64,000 nucleotides of DNA from Dactylellina haptotyla. Taxonomy: Eukaryota; Ascomycota; Orbiliomycetes; Orbiliales; Orbiliaceae. Below, piece by piece: positions 33,010 to 46,100 of the stretch. The notes below the pieces were generated by a model. It worked only from the letters and a program-made list of their open reading frames with translations, was not told where the DNA came from and did no database searches. A program made the translations under genes and the position numbers. Numbering within the stretch: position 1 is the first letter of the stretch; every line of letters begins with the position of its first letter. The stretch covers positions 62,001-126,000 of the forward strand of contig CM062382.1 in the NCBI GenBank assembly GCA_031310005.1, given 5' to 3'.

Positions 33010-34114
33010 TTTTGAGGATGGACCCGGGATATACACTAAAATAGAGTAAAATCGTTATTCATTGGAGATTAACTGCGTCTCTAACTGTCTAGTGCGCCTG
33101 ATCGTAATAAGGTCAAGGCGGTGCAGTGCAGGTAGATTCTTATCCTCTCACTTTTGACGTTTTGACTACCGAACATTCTCTTACTAATACATACAATTTT
33201 TGGATATTCTTCTTTTTCCTAATCCTGTTAGTATTGCCTTTAGCTCTTTGTTTTGGGTCCCAGTCTTCTTCTCCCGTTTACGTTTCTAGAGGAGCTTATG
33301 AAATTAATATTAAAAATGATGAAAAACCTTGAGTATCAACGTCGTGGCCCATTGGGTCCGAAATAGTATTTTAAAAAATTCCGTTTCATTTGTAGAGGTC
33401 TTCACGGTCAAAAGTTCAAGTTTTTCTTGTTTCTAGAAAATTCAGCATTGTGAACTGTTATGAGTCTTTTAGGCTTATGTTTGCAGTTGTAGTTTTGTTT
33501 TGCGGAAATGTCACTAGTTAAAGGAGGGTGAGCTCGCAGGATAGGAAGGCTACACGGCCATGGTACTTGATTCAAAACCAATAAGGTAAGTTAGTGTATA
33601 CTTGGTAATGACCATACCCGCCATTTGCCTTTCTAACTGTTGATCACGCAATTGGTACCAAGGGAAGTCCTATCCGTCCTAGAGTCAGATCTAGAAGTTA
33701 AGATCAATGATCCTTGCATATACAACTTTGAAATCCATGCTGGCCGACCTACCTAAAAAAGGTGGGTGCCTCACTTTTCGTGCGGCTGGGGTCTTGACGT
33801 GGCTTACGCAGAACTTGGCTTACATGGAGACCAAAAAAGGGCAACTAGGTCTTCAGGAATGCAGGTACCTGGGCCCAGAGGTCTGGCCGAGCCTAGGAAA
33901 GGTACGATAGCGGTCTCGGCGCACCATGTAGTCTATGGTTGATCGGCGCCTAGCTGTAACGAAGCTAGGGTAGCTGCAAGGGCGCAGCTTGGCCCTTCTC
34001 GTCCCAACTATGCGGTACCTGTCACACTTTCGTAGGTGGATGCCGCTCCCTAGTTTGAGCCATTTGATCACTCGCAGGATATTGATATGCTTGGGATCCG
34101 TGGAAAACCTAAAC

Positions 34115-34369
34115 TGTAATAGCCAGTGTGGATGATGCCGGTATCCGAGTTTATCTCGGCGCTATATTTTTTGTTTAAGCTAGACTATTCGTAAGTTGGC
34201 TTCACTGAGTATATAGGCCTCGCAGAGGCGAATTCTTATTCATTTAGGCTGCTAGGTCTCTTCCGTCTTGCGATCGGGTTATTGAAACCGCGGAATGTCG
34301 GAATGAGGGAGAATAAACATGAATGAATACGAATAAAGAGTCTTTGAGATACCGACGGCGATAATTACA
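34115..34369. mobile_element. Possible solo LTR (weak)
   Basis: A 255-bp stretch begins TGTAAT and ends ATTACA, the terminal inverted TG...CA form of LTRs, and has an internal GTATATAGG TATA-like box near the middle. Against it: no target-site duplication is visible, no primer-binding site follows, and no second copy exists in the window. If real it would be an old, single relic. Confidence 0.2.
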
Positions 34370-36967
34370 ATCAGGGATAGACTCGAAACCATTCGTTCTA
34401 TCGGCAGAGGTAAAAAGGGCGACGCAGTAACCATCGATTCAGTAACGGTCATTTTTATCTGATTAGCTATGGTAGAACGGATATGTTTAAGCTATCCGGG
34501 CCACCAATTAAAAGACAAAACATGCAACTGCACTCTGCCAAAGATGGCTATCGCCAATCCCAAGGTTTTAGTTGTAATCATTAAGAAAACTTCTTAGGCA
34601 GATAGCACTACTTTGACTACAAGTGCAGCGTGTACTAGCACTGTATTTATATACCGTCTCAAAACTTGGCTGTTTTTTCTTCAAATCACCATTTCAAGAG
34701 TCCCTGTGATACCGCGCCTGGTTATGAAAGGAGCACTGCGAAATACGTGGGCAATGGGCAACGCCGCGAGCAGCTTGTGGGAAAACGACCTCCTTCCTGT
34801 TGAGGAATTAGAACGCTGAGACCTGAAGCCAAGAGCTTCCAAGCTTTCAATCCACTGGGATATGGATTGGAACCCAAATTCGAAGCCTGCAAACCGGCGC
34901 AAAGTTACTGTTAATGGGCGTTCATTTGTGTTGTTGCCACCCAACTTAGTTCCACTCAGTCATGCGTCACCAGGAGAATGGCCATATAAGGCATCTGCTT
35001 ATCTCGTATTCTCTTCACAAGAGAATTGAAAGCGAGTTAGCCTATGCGAAATATAAGATTGCTGATATCTAAGTGACCGACTATTCGCTAGCAGCTCTAA
35101 AGTTGAATGCGGCTTTTGCCTTTTACTCGTTATGCGCTTGACATCTCGGTTAACAGAGCAATGTTTGGTCATTGAGCACGCGAGCATTGAGGCAAGCTTG
35201 CAACTTGCTATCGGCTGGCAACTTTCTTGTGAAGCAGGTGTTTTTAAGAAATACGGCATGCGGCCAAAAGGAATGGTTAGAGGTGGAAAGGTGAATATAA
35301 GATTTCGCCCCCACTTTTCTGGTGGAACAGCGCTCCCGAAGTGGTGGGATGCCTCCAAATATGGAGTAATCTATTGTTGGTATGTCGAGTGATCCCCATG
35401 TTGCATTTTCCGAGGCTTAGGAAGTCAATTCCTATCTCACGATTTGCAAAGAATATTTAAACCGGGATCATGAAAACCCAACCGGTCAACCCGCAAGCAG
35501 CGCAGGTAAGGCCGCGGGATGTGGTCACGGAGTCTACAAATCGCGATTCGAATGCATTATTATGTCAATGCACCGCAGATGATGCCCAGAAATTCAATTT
35601 ACTGTAGGAGATTCCGACTTCTGCCTAGAGCGGGTCCGAGGCCATTTGCCCAATCACAAAGAAACCTACGTCCAACAGTTGAAACCCGGTTACCCACCTG
35701 AAAGAATATTCCAAGATTCGATCGATGTTTATTCGTATGCTGCACCTCGAGTTGTATTCGGATTTCTGGTCTGGAGGTCTCTCGGATTTCGAAGACTTGG
35801 CATGCAGAAAGAAATCATCGTCTTGGCTGCATCGCGAATGATGCTGATGCACCTACCTTTAAAATCACCTGGGTTGCCCAGTCGGCGAAGCCCGTGTCGC
35901 GGAACCCGATAAGAGGGCTGGCCAACTCAACATTATAAAGGAATATTTAAAAGTACAATAGAAACTCTAATGAAATATGTTGGCGCAGAGTATCATTGCC
36001 GTCGCTCGTAACCTTAGAATTGCCGTTCTGATAAGTATTTTGGGCTGTCGTATTATGTATTACTAGCGAGGTCTTGTTGGTGACGCGTTTGAAAACAATT
36101 GTATCACCACAAATATTATTGTGCTCCTGCCCAAGCAGAACAACGGGATCCCAACGAAGTTGGTTCGGTATAGCATCCAGTTCCCAGCCGCGACATCGAC
36201 TTCCCGCCACCTTATCGTACTGTTTTTGAATACGAGGCCGCTGGTCTTGGCTGGCGAACTTGCACGGTCTTATCTACCTATATATTGCGACTTAATAACT
36301 TACCTCATCGTTTGCTCTAGTCGGTCTCAGTCAAAACCAGGCATCAGGGATGGAAACCCGATCGACGTATTCGTGAGAGCATCCGGCCGACTTCCGTCGT
36401 TTTCTGATGAAATGGAATGACCTTTCCGCTTGTGTTCAGCTCGCGCCGCAATGCCATTTCCCTGCCCATTCTCCTGTCTGGCCTGTCTGAAAAAGCTAAG
36501 CTCCCACCAAGAAAGACCTGCAGATACCATCTCGTCCAAGGTTCTTGTAGGTGTCTTGCATCAAGCGGGGATTTGTTAGCTCGCTTGGCGGGAGGGATCG
36601 CTGCCCCACAGACGGGGAAGGTTAGAATCGGTGCTTGAATCGGGTAGGTGCATTGCCTCTTGGCTAACATGGGTTATTGGAACAACCACACCCAAACTCT
36701 TCCTCAAGTGGCAATCGACCCTGTATACTTTGCTCACGCGTTTCCTGTTCTCTGTACTACCGATAAGATGTCCGGTGGGCCTCAATGTTCCATTGAGGTC
36801 GGCGTACAGGTTGAGATACGATAAGAAGCAGAGACATGATTTTCTTGGCTCTTTTTTTCAAAGCTTCCATTAACATCAACGTCAAACTAGGCAGCTAACA
36901 GCAGAGGTTTGGATCCCGGTCCTGCGCATTCAGCATGTCTGCTCGCTCCTACACTTGATGGTTTTGT

Positions 36968-36975
36968 GTATATAA
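36968..36975 (+). promoter_or_regulatory. TATA box of the M28 aminopeptidase gene
   Basis: TATATAAG about 160 bp upstream of the start codon at 37132, well placed for a core promoter. Confidence 0.5.
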
Positions 36976-37131
36976 GAACCGCGGTCCGGATTCTGAAGAT
37001 CCAATCTATCTACCCTCGTGGCATCAAGAACAGTTCTACGGATTTACTTGAGCAGATTCCCTATTCTCCACCCTATTCCATTAAAATCTGTGGATCAGTA
37101 GTTTTGTCTTCCTATTCTTCAAACCTGCAAA

Positions 37132-38892
37132 ATGAAGGTCTCAACTTTGGCGTTGCCATTTTTGGCATCTACCCTGGTAGCTGCTGCTCCAGCTCCTCTC
37201 GTTGAATCGAATAAACTCAGAAGAATGCTCTACCGCTCCAATCTGAAGGCAAGGGCAACTGAGCTCTATAATATTGCTATGCGCAATAACGGAACCCGCG
37301 CTTGGGGTACTCCTGGTAGGTTTCCACATCTGTTTGGATATTATTTTGAAACTCTTATGCTAATAAGTATCCTAGGTCACTGGGAAACGCTCGATTGGAT
37401 CGAGAGCCACATTCCAAAGGACTATTACAACGTCGAGCGACAGTATTGTAAGTTGAATTCCTCGAGGAGAGCAAGTACAGTTGCGAAGCTGTTCACTAAT
37501 ATAAATATGGGTTGAACAGTCAACATCAGTCGTACCATCTATGATGAAGTCTCCGTTACTGTCGATGGAATTGCGGCCACAGAAGTCAACGGCTTTACAA
37601 ATGGACCCAATGGCACAATCTCAGCTCCCATTGTCAATGTCCCTAACTTTGGTTGTGAGGCTGTAAGTTACTTTGCCCTGTATTACCTGGGAGATGTGGC
37701 AGTACTAATATTATCACGTGGGTGATACAAAATAGGCCGACTACCCAGCCGCTGTTGCAGGAAAGATCGCCCTTGTCCATCGTGGAAACTGCAACTTCGG
37801 TCTGAAGAATGCTCTCGCTGGAACTGCTGGGGCTGTCGGTTTGGTCGTCTGGAATAACGATGTCCAGCCCCTCCAACCCACCCTTGGTACCCCAGACCTG
37901 TACAACGTTACCGAGTTTGTCATCTCCGCTTTCATTGGCCAGGCGGAGGGTCAGGCCCTTGTAACCAAAATCGGTGGCAGCTCGCTTCCGGCCACTATCA
38001 AGTCTCTCTTCCACTACGAAGTTGATTTGACTGCCAACGTCATCGCTACAACTAAGAATGGAAATCAGAACTCGATCATCACATCCGGCGCGCATACTGA
38101 CTCCGTCAAGGCTGGCCCTGGTATCAATGATAACGGATCTGGTACCATCGCCCAGATCGAAGTGGCTAAGGCGCTCACAAAGTTCTCCGTTAACAACGCT
38201 ATCCGCTTTTGCTGGTGGGCAGCTGAGGAGGATGGCCTTTTGGGATCGGAGTACTACACCTCTCATATTGCCGAAGCCGAGGCCGCGAAGATTGTTATGA
38301 ATCTCAACTTCGACATGTTGGCTTCCCCCAATTACGTATGTCTTCACTCTTATACCTAGTTACACTTTGTTGAAATTGTCTAATGTTTTCAAAATAGCTT
38401 TACTCTATCTACGACGGTGATGGTTCCACCTTTGAATCCCCCTATGCCAGCACTGGCAGTGGTATGATCGAGAAGACATTCATCGATTTCTTCGTCGAGG
38501 ATGGCAAGACCTCTGTCCCTACTGAGTTCGATGGTCGTTCTGATTATGATGGCTTCCTTCAAATCGGTGTCCCTGCGGGTGGTGTTTTCATGGGTGCCGA
38601 AGGTATCAAGACTGAGGAAGAAGCCACACTCTTCGGTGGAAAGGCTGGCCAACCTTATGATTCTTGCTACCATCAAGCATGCGATGACATCAAAAACCTG
38701 GACTATGGTGCATTTATCACCGGCGCGAAGTCTATGGCGGACTCGCTTGCAAAGTATGGACGTAGCATTGAGGGCTTCCCATTCCCCCGCCCTGCTGCTA
38801 AGTTGAAGCCAAGAAGACTTGAAGGAGCTACAATGTTGCCAAATCCAAAGAAGGGAAAGCACGGTGGCTGCAGCAAGAAGCTTGAGGCTTAA
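37132..38892 (+). CDS. Secreted M28 zinc aminopeptidase with PA domain
   Basis: Exons 37132..37315, 37376..37447, 37520..37662, 37736..38335, 38398..38892; 497 aa. Signal peptide MKVSTLALPFLASTLVAAAP. An N-terminal helical part (NGTRAWGTPGHWETLDWIES) is followed by a protease-associated domain (AADYPAAVAGKIALVHRGNCNFGLKNALAGTAGAVGLVVWNN). The M28 catalytic core then shows the zinc and catalytic residues: GAHTDSVKAGPGINDNGSG (His, bridging Asp), WAAEEDGLLGS (catalytic Glu and ligand Glu), NFDMLASPN (Asp) and YHQACDD (last His). This matches secreted fungal leucine-type aminopeptidases (Lap2-like) that trim peptides outside the cell. The tail after residue 450 is basic (KLKPRRLEG, PKKGKHGGCSKK). 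Intron phases all agree with family text (YFNISRTIYD, EAADYP, SPNYLYSIYDGD). Confidence 0.93.
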
Positions 38893-39126
38893 GGATAAAA
38901 TTATTGATGTCACAGTGGACTTTTGAGATACCCTTGGTAACGAGATTATTTGATTGTATATAGATTCCCGTTATTGTTATGTCTGACGGATTGTCGGGTT
39001 TTGGAAGCGCCCTCTTGCCGATTGTATAATAGAAAAGCGCAATATACGCAGTAAGATTTTTATTGCATGAAACGGGTTACACCTCAAGGCAACCCAAAGT
39101 ATAATACTTTATATACGTTTAGCTGT

Positions 39127-39521
39127 CTATGACAGTCCTAGACAGGCAATCCGTATTTCGGAAGGGAGTATTTCCCGGAATCGATCCCAAACTAATTGCC
39201 ATTGCTGAAGCGGCGCAGTTGAGTATGTTAGGTTGCGCATGGATCCCCAGGTAAGTTGTTTACCCGCTCGCTTCGGTATGTGTACGCCCGAAGCCTGAAA
39301 TGCATTCTCTGGTACCGAAAGGGGCACGTCGGGACGAACGCCTGGAAAAACAACTCGAGATATCGGTTTAAGGCACGAATACCCACTAAAGAAATTATCG
39401 CTGCCAGCCTAGGGCTCGATCGACGACGTGATGGTGTGGAATTGAGTACAAGACCTGCGACCGTGGCGTCATAATATGCATCGATATCTGTACCATCGAC
39501 AGAAGCCTGGGCTAAGAGCAA
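39127..39521 (-). pseudogene. Possible decayed gene fragment (weak)
   Basis: On the minus strand two overlapping frames (39521..39228 and 39327..39127) carry protein-like text, the second with GKQLTWGSMRNL and QLVWDRFREILP. No start, signal peptide or joining intron restores a single frame. Codon-like composition is the only support; it could be chance. Confidence 0.2.
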
Positions 39522-39786
39522 TTAAGAATTAACGTATTCCAAGATTCCTAGAGACCACAAAAATAAGACTTGCAATGTTTAACTTTTGACATATATTGAG
39601 ATTTGAGAGGGACGAGTAGCTCTTTTTTTATTTGTTTATGTTTTCAGGTATTTGTTGGATTTTGAAGAGGTCAACGCAGGTTTCCTATTTCTATCTTAAA
39701 TGATCTTCCACCAATCGGCAGCCGTTGCGCGATCGATGTTTCTACACTCGCGGGCGCAGTCATATTTCGATACTTACCGAAGTTCA

Positions 39787-39798
39787 GGCTAATTAGCC
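39787..39798. promoter_or_regulatory. Candidate XlnR/Xyr1 site: GGCTAATTAGCC
   Basis: A perfect 12-bp palindrome made of GGCTAA and its complement, about 490 bp upstream of the GH12 start codon. XlnR/Xyr1 activators of fungal cellulase and xylanase genes are known to bind GGCTAA, often as pairs. Binding here is inferred. Confidence 0.5.
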
Positions 39799-39980
39799 AT
39801 CGAAAAGAAATTCTCCGTATGGTCTGGACGTTGTATTTCTAAGTCCCACTGGATGCCCATGAATTTAGGTTGATACAAGTCTAGATCGTTTATGGTAATG
39901 ACGTTGAGCCGAACCCATGGCTCTCGGGTTAAGCTCCCGCTTCAACCGTGGAACAACTATCATGAAACACTGGCCTCGCA

Positions 39981-40082
39981 ACCCCCCGCCGGAGCTTAGG
40001 TGGGGCGAGAACTTCACAAAATAATACAGAGCGGACGGGTTCCCTCACGCAAAGCACGGTTTTTATTGCGGGGAAGTACCAG
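39981..40082. promoter_or_regulatory. Cluster of CreA/Cre1-like sites
   Basis: G-rich SYGGRG-type motifs (CCCCCCGCC at about 39982, GTGGGGC at about 40000 and GCGGGG at about 40078) lie 200-300 bp before the GH12 start codon. In cellulase genes such sites mediate glucose repression. Motif-level inference. Confidence 0.35.
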
Positions 40083-40153
40083 GATCATCTCGTCTCATCT
40101 CGAGCCATGGTACCGAACCTGATCCGAGGTACGATTTTGCCAATGTTGAAGTT

Positions 40154-40160
40154 TATAAAA
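40154..40160 (+). promoter_or_regulatory. TATA box of the GH12 gene
   Basis: TATAAAA about 130 bp upstream of the start codon at 40285. Confidence 0.5.
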
Positions 40161-40284
40161 TGGGATCCTGCTCAAATTTCGCCCCGCGGACGTCTGCAGG
40201 ATTTTTAAACATCTACTCAAGCTTTTTTGGACATAATTCATTGTTGGCATTATTCGCTTTCTTTACAGATCTAGTATAGACAAA

Positions 40285-41522
40285 ATGAAGCAAGCTGCTG
40301 TGGCCGCGGTTCTATTCGCTGCTGGTTTTGCCAGTGCGCAATCTCCAGCTTATGGGCAATGTATGTATAGCGATGCCTGTTTTCTATCTACGCGCACAAA
40401 TCCCAGGTTGTCAAACTAATATATATTCTAGGTGGTGGTATTGGATGGACCGGCCCTACCTCCTGCGTCTCTGGCTATACATGCACTTATAGCAACGATT
40501 GGTACTCTCAGTGCGTTCCTGGCGGCGGCAGTGGAGGTACAACTACAAAGACCACTACCAAAACCACAACGACTTCGACGAAGACCACTACCAAAACTAC
40601 CACGACGTCAACCAAAACGACTGCCACTAGTGTAGCGACTGGTGCCGACTTCTGTGGTCAATGGGATTCTAAGGATACCGGAACCTATATCCTGTACAAC
40701 AACCTATGGGGAAGTGGCTCTGCTACTTCTGGCTCCCAATGTACTGGCCTGGACTACGCTAGTGGAAACACGATCAGATGGCACACCACCTGGTCGTGGC
40801 AAGGAGGTCAATAGTATGTCTTGCATCAATAAAGCTTTGAGAATAAGAAATTTTGGAATATATATACTAACGCAGAGGATAGCAACGTCAAGAGTTACGC
40901 CAACGCAAACTTGAAGTTTACCCCAAAGAAGCTCAGTGCTTTGAGCAGTGTCCCAACCACTTTGCAATTCTCGTGAGTGCCCAGCTAGAAGCCCATTGTG
41001 TGCCCAAAAGGCTGATGCTAAAACAAAACCCGGACGACAGATACGCCAACACCAACGGCATGGTTGCCAACGTTGCCTATGACATGTTTACCGCTTCCAC
41101 CTCAGGCAGTAGTACCCCTGAGTACGAAATTATGGTTTGGCTTGGAGCCTATGGAGGCGCCGGCCCTATCTCGAGCAGCGGAAGCACGATCGCTACTCCA
41201 TCCATTGATGGAATATCATGGAAGCTGTACAAGGGTCCAAATGGCCAAATGACAGTTTTCAGCTTCGTCGCTAGCAACGCCCCTGTTACCAGCTGGAGCG
41301 GTGATCTGAATAACTTCATTAAGTATCTCACCAGCAGCCAGGGCCTCCCAAGCTCACAGTACCTCAACAGTAAGTTCAATGAAATTCATACCAAGAATCA
41401 ATAATCTACACTCGAACAGAGAGACTAACTGTGTTCTCTTAGCTGTTCAAACCGGAACTGAGCCATTTGTTGGTACCAATGCCAAGCTCACTGTCACCAA
41501 CTACTCCGTTGTTGTGAACTAA
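40285..41522 (+). CDS. GH12 endoglucanase/xyloglucanase with N-terminal CBM1
   Basis: Exons 40285..40360, 40432..40813, 40883..40972, 41041..41369, 41443..41522; 318 aa. Signal peptide [18 protein letters not shown], then a CBM1 ([18 protein letters not shown], ending WYSQCVPGG) with the usual four cysteines and aromatic face. A Thr/Lys linker (about residues 62-95, KTTTKTTTT) leads to the GH12 domain: [55 protein letters not shown] (nucleophile Glu in the EIMVW run) and TGTEPFVG (acid/base Glu). Both catalytic residues are present, so it should be active on beta-1,4-glucan or xyloglucan outside the cell. Most fungal GH12s lack a CBM1 or carry it C-terminally; the N-terminal placement is less usual. 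An intron splits the second Cys codon of the CBM, just after YGQ. Confidence 0.94.
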
Positions 41523-43101
41523 ATTTACCTGGGTCACGACGAGCCAATTTATAGTTATGGTGGAAATGTAAATAAGATGCTGGTGAATCTGTACATATGA
41601 TGTGTTATATTGTTTATGGATATGAGTTTCAGGCTTGCCTACGCGAGTCTGGCGTCGACTATCTGTTGCTTCTGTACCCTGGTAATTGTGTAAATGACCC
41701 CGAACCATGCGAGTCTGGACTCAAGTTCTAGCACAAATAAATTTCCCTAACATTTAAATAGTGGACGCCGAATTTATTTTTGTTATTCTTGATCAACAAG
41801 TAGTTCAGTCTCGGAGATGTGTCCATATCAATGAGCCCTAAGGATATCCTCAAAAGCCAAATTGATGCACATTCAACGGGGTTTTCAGGCGCCGGTGTTT
41901 GACATGTCGCAAGTAGGAAGACACAGCAATCCGGAAACTTGGTCGAGGTCGTTCCGTGCCAATACAACAACAGGAACGGCTATTGCTCCAATCATCTCAT
42001 GTAACGCGTTCTAGGAAGCGGGCTCATCGCTGTCGGCGAAAGTTTCCCTATTGGAGTACTTTCTCAGAGAGTGGACAAATACAAAAAACCGAATATGGTG
42101 ATCTTTTCACATTTCAAAATTTGTGGTTGGGCCTTGTTCCTGGTGCTTCCACAACGCGGAACTTGCTAGGTTATGGTGACATCTTGAACACTGGAAGCCA
42201 GCAGCGGGAAAACAAATGCAGCAAAGATGGGTGCCGACATGGTAGTCCGGTTGGGAAACGCGACCAACCACAAGCTTCTCCAAAACCGGCCTGCATTTGG
42301 CAAACTTGGGTGTGTTGCGGAGTAAAAGGACGGACGATGGCATAGTTGTCGAGCACCAGTGCTTTCTTCGAACCCATTATTGTATTAGACATAACTGCAA
42401 ACAAGGGAGCTGATTGACGCGTCGTACATCTGCAAATTCAAAGCATGGCCTAGTTGCAGTTCTATAAGCCCCCAAATGCTGGGCAATAGGTACGCGTATC
42501 AGGTGTGCAATCACTTTGCCAGTTTCTTTGTTCCTGCTTCCATGTTTCGGTTTAGATTCGGGGCTTGGCGTTGCATGGCTGGCGATGAGCAACAACGCAT
42601 TTGCGATAGAGCCTCTGTTTCGACGTTTCTTAGTCTGGCTTTTGCTACCTGACAAGGGCTAGCCCGCTGCAGCTGTTACAAGATGCACAACGTAAGACTT
42701 TGATTCTTTGTTAATTGTGCGCGGATAGGTTGGCGCAGAAGCTTGACATAAAGTCTCACTCTAGCAATCGTTCGCAAAGGAACCTTCGAATTCCTTTGAG
42801 CTTTCACTTCATCGCGTCGTCAGTGCTTAAATCGTCTTGTTAGCCACGTATAGTACTTTCCTTGGGATTCAACTTCATGATTTTCGTTCTCTCTATAGAT
42901 CTATCGACTCTATTGATTTCTCAATCTTGATACTCTGCATTCGTTTACTGGTCATTCGTTTGTCTATCGTAAGCTACGTAAGTGTTGATCTTGCCCTCCT
43001 AGTACGATCATTCCGAAGCTATTGGTTAACGTTGGGATATCCCCAGTGGGGGAAATAGGGCGGTATACGTTTAAATCTTACAGTGTCAGCCGATTCTCAA
43101 A
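41523..43101. other. 1.6-kb intergenic
   Basis: GH12 terminator region and promoter of the large Ulp1-like gene. Open frames at 41956-42345 (+) and 42107-42655 (-) overlap one another and show no family features. The last 200 bp are pyrimidine-rich. Confidence 0.5.
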
Positions 43102-46100
43102 ATGACTAGCAAGCGGAACTTAGAATCCGCTTGGTCGGACCGAGATAATATTCAATACAATGGCCCGTTTTTGCTTCCCAAAGACTCTCCGTACAACAGG
43201 AATAGAGAAACTGGGTTTCCCATTGATGTTCCGTTCGATCCTCGCCGTCTCGACCCCGAAATCGCCCAATCACTAAATATAATGCTAAGCTCGACCGAGA
43301 CTATTGGCCTCGCAAAAAGAAAAAGGATGGAGAAGGCGAAAAAGTCTCTTGATCCTGCTAAAATGGAGGAAGCGGGCGACGACTCGATCAAAAAGCATAT
43401 CGTGACGACAACAGAAGCGGATAAAGGCGTATTGGAGAACTGGTTTCTGCCCATCAATGGACAAGAAGACAATCTTGCAGGTTTAGGTGGGAATTGGGAC
43501 TACGTCAAGTGGAATTCTATGGTTGTGACTTGCTTTTACAAGCAATTGCAACTTGGACAAAAACTTACTCGGTTGGTGAGGGTTCACCCGCCAGTGGAAT
43601 TATTTTCCGATTTTGAGCCCGGTAGAATAGGGAAAGTTAAGAAAGTATCAATAATGGGGAAGGACGAATTCTTAAAAGCTTACGGGGAGAAGGATGTCAA
43701 AAGGGTTCCAAAGAAAGGATTCGTGGACGAGGATGAACCAAGAAGCCCGGATGCGGTGAAAGTGAGCAAAAAGCTACCTGGTAATAATAACAATGATGAT
43801 CAACCCGATGATGCTGCGGATGATGAGAACGACGACGACGACGACGACGAGAATGACGATGATGAAGACGATGAAGACGATGATGATGAAGACAATGAAG
43901 ACGACGACTACGACGACTACGAAGACAACGAAGACAACACTATACCGGATTGGAGGAAATTAAAACCCGCTCCTATTGGAAAGCAACGAACAGCGAATCC
44001 ATTAGAGTATCTGTACGGGAAAGCTGATTTCTTACCTCTCGATAAAGAAGGCAAATGGGTCCCACCAAAAAAGCTACCGGAAAGGGATTTAACTTCCCTG
44101 TTGGATACAGAAGATCCGCTATATTTTATTCTGAAGGCTGCCGCTGATGATTTGATGAAATTAAGAAAACAGAAGGAGGAGCAACTTAAGAAGCTGAGGG
44201 AACTTAGGAAGCTGAAGCAAAGGAAGAAGGCGGCATCTGGAGAAAAGGATACTGACTACAAACCTGGCAGCGAGACCCCAAGCGGCGACGATACAGACTC
44301 AAGGCTCGCCAATTCTAAAGACGCTACAGCAACTCTATCCGCGGTGCGGCCTTCCAGTAAAAAAATTCTCAAACCAAGAAATGGACTGAGAAGCAGACGC
44401 TACCCAAGGGATGATGTTTGGAATAAACGTCAGAAGAAGAGGAGGACTCAAAAAAATCATGAAAAGAGCTGCCTAAGAAAGATCGATGCAAAATTTACCA
44501 GGTCTGGGCTTCGAATGGCGTCGCATTCTAAACCTGACGCTCTCAAAAAGAAAGATCGCCCTTCAGAAGGAGATTTGAAAGGGACTCTTCCTTGGCTGAA
44601 AAATCGTAGCGGGCCTCGAGGACCCGATTTCGCCAGAAGGAAGTGGCCATTATTTAAAAGAGACCTCCATTTGAAACGGTGGCATTTAATTCCCGTAGCT
44701 TGCAATGTTAATGAAGAATTGCGGTGGTGGCTAGTTGTAATCGACATGCAAGTCCACAATCGACCGGATTTGGTTTCAAAGGAGAAGAAAGTCCAACACG
44801 GTCGCGCTCTTTGGATATATAACCCCTGCCATGCAGTGGATCTTACCAAGATTCCTGATGGTGCTGATTCTCAAACAACCTTCTGCGAAGAAGTACCAGA
44901 GTATATCAGAAGGTTGGTCAACTCAGAGCTTTTCAAATCTGACCAACATAAAATCCCTATTAGATTCCCTCGGTCCAGTGACAAAGATGGGCTCGAAAAG
45001 TTAAAAACTGGAGCTCTATCAGAGCATATGTACGATCATCCAGGACGCTTTAAACATTTCATCACTACCCCTATAGTTGGACAAAGGTACAACTATCAGA
45101 ACCGGAATCCCCATACAGGTGTTGATGTAATTCATGCCATGGGCAGAATATTATCAATGATCGAACAAGAAGATGTCGGCGCGAAACCGATGGCGTCTGC
45201 GATGTTAACATCTACTCTTGGGTGTGTACCATTAGATAGCAGCGATGCCAATACTGGATTCGATACTGGAGCCGAAGATTTGGTGCAAAAAGAGAAAGAC
45301 TGGGAGAGCGGTGCAGCCTCTTTCCAAAATCGTGTAAGAACGGAGACGATGGTTGAAGTTCGGCGCTTTATGAATATGACACATCTAGTGAGTATCTATC
45401 TATACTGCCCAAATCGTCGATGAAAATCTTTCGAAATGCCTGTCTAATACAATTTGGGTATAAAACAGCGAGGTTACCCATTTCATAGACAGAAACCTGG
45501 AAATGTTCCCCGGGAATGTTATCGTATGATTGGATATCTTTATGATTCTCACCCAGATACATGGAAGCAACTCGAAACTTGGTTTGCTCATGGCGCCCAT
45601 GCCGCAGTTGTCGGCCTAGATTATGCAACGTGCTCCAAAGATGGAGGCTGCCGGGATGCTACGCCTCATGTAGTCAGCTTCCCCATGAGTTGTGGAACGT
45701 ATAGCGTTCTACATGGGTGAGTAATGGGAACCTTTCAATATACCGTAAATTTTATATGCTCACACAAATCTGCAGACACAAAAAGCGACATCCATTCGAT
45801 GATCCCAAATCAGAATGGTGGGGAAACGTAGAGGCGTTAGACATTTTGAAAGATCTTCCTGCAGAGGAGCAGAATGCGGCTAAAGTGGGATGTCTTTACA
45901 GGCGCCACGACTATTTAAGACGAGGTAAGATTACCCTTCGGTCGTCCTATTCGCTAAACCTGCTAATATTTTAAATTCAATCGTAGATCTTGAAAGCAAG
46001 GGTCCCATCCCGGTCGACGGTGGGCCTAAAGACTCAGAGAATATCTTGATAGATGAGTACCCGCAGTCTATGATATCTTTGACGGTGCGGAAGAATGGGC

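Larger units (their letters stand above)
33010..37131. other. 4.1-kb gene-poor region
   Basis: The longest gap in the window. Short open frames occur on both strands but none has a start context, splice partners or a family. A weak solo-LTR candidate is listed at 34115-34369. The last 170 bp form the M28 gene promoter with a TATA box. Confidence 0.5.
38893..40284. other. Intergenic / GH12 promoter
   Basis: The first half holds a minus-strand stretch (about 39127-39521) that reads in two frames as protein-like text (for example GKQLTWGSMRNLTYS) and may be a decayed gene. The second half is the GH12 promoter, with a GGCTAA palindrome, G-rich CreA-like sites and a TATA box. Confidence 0.5.

Noticed and set aside
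33707-34071. Possible retroelement coding remnant upstream of the LTR candidate
   Set aside because: Short frames on both strands show no recognisable polymerase, protease or integrase motifs.
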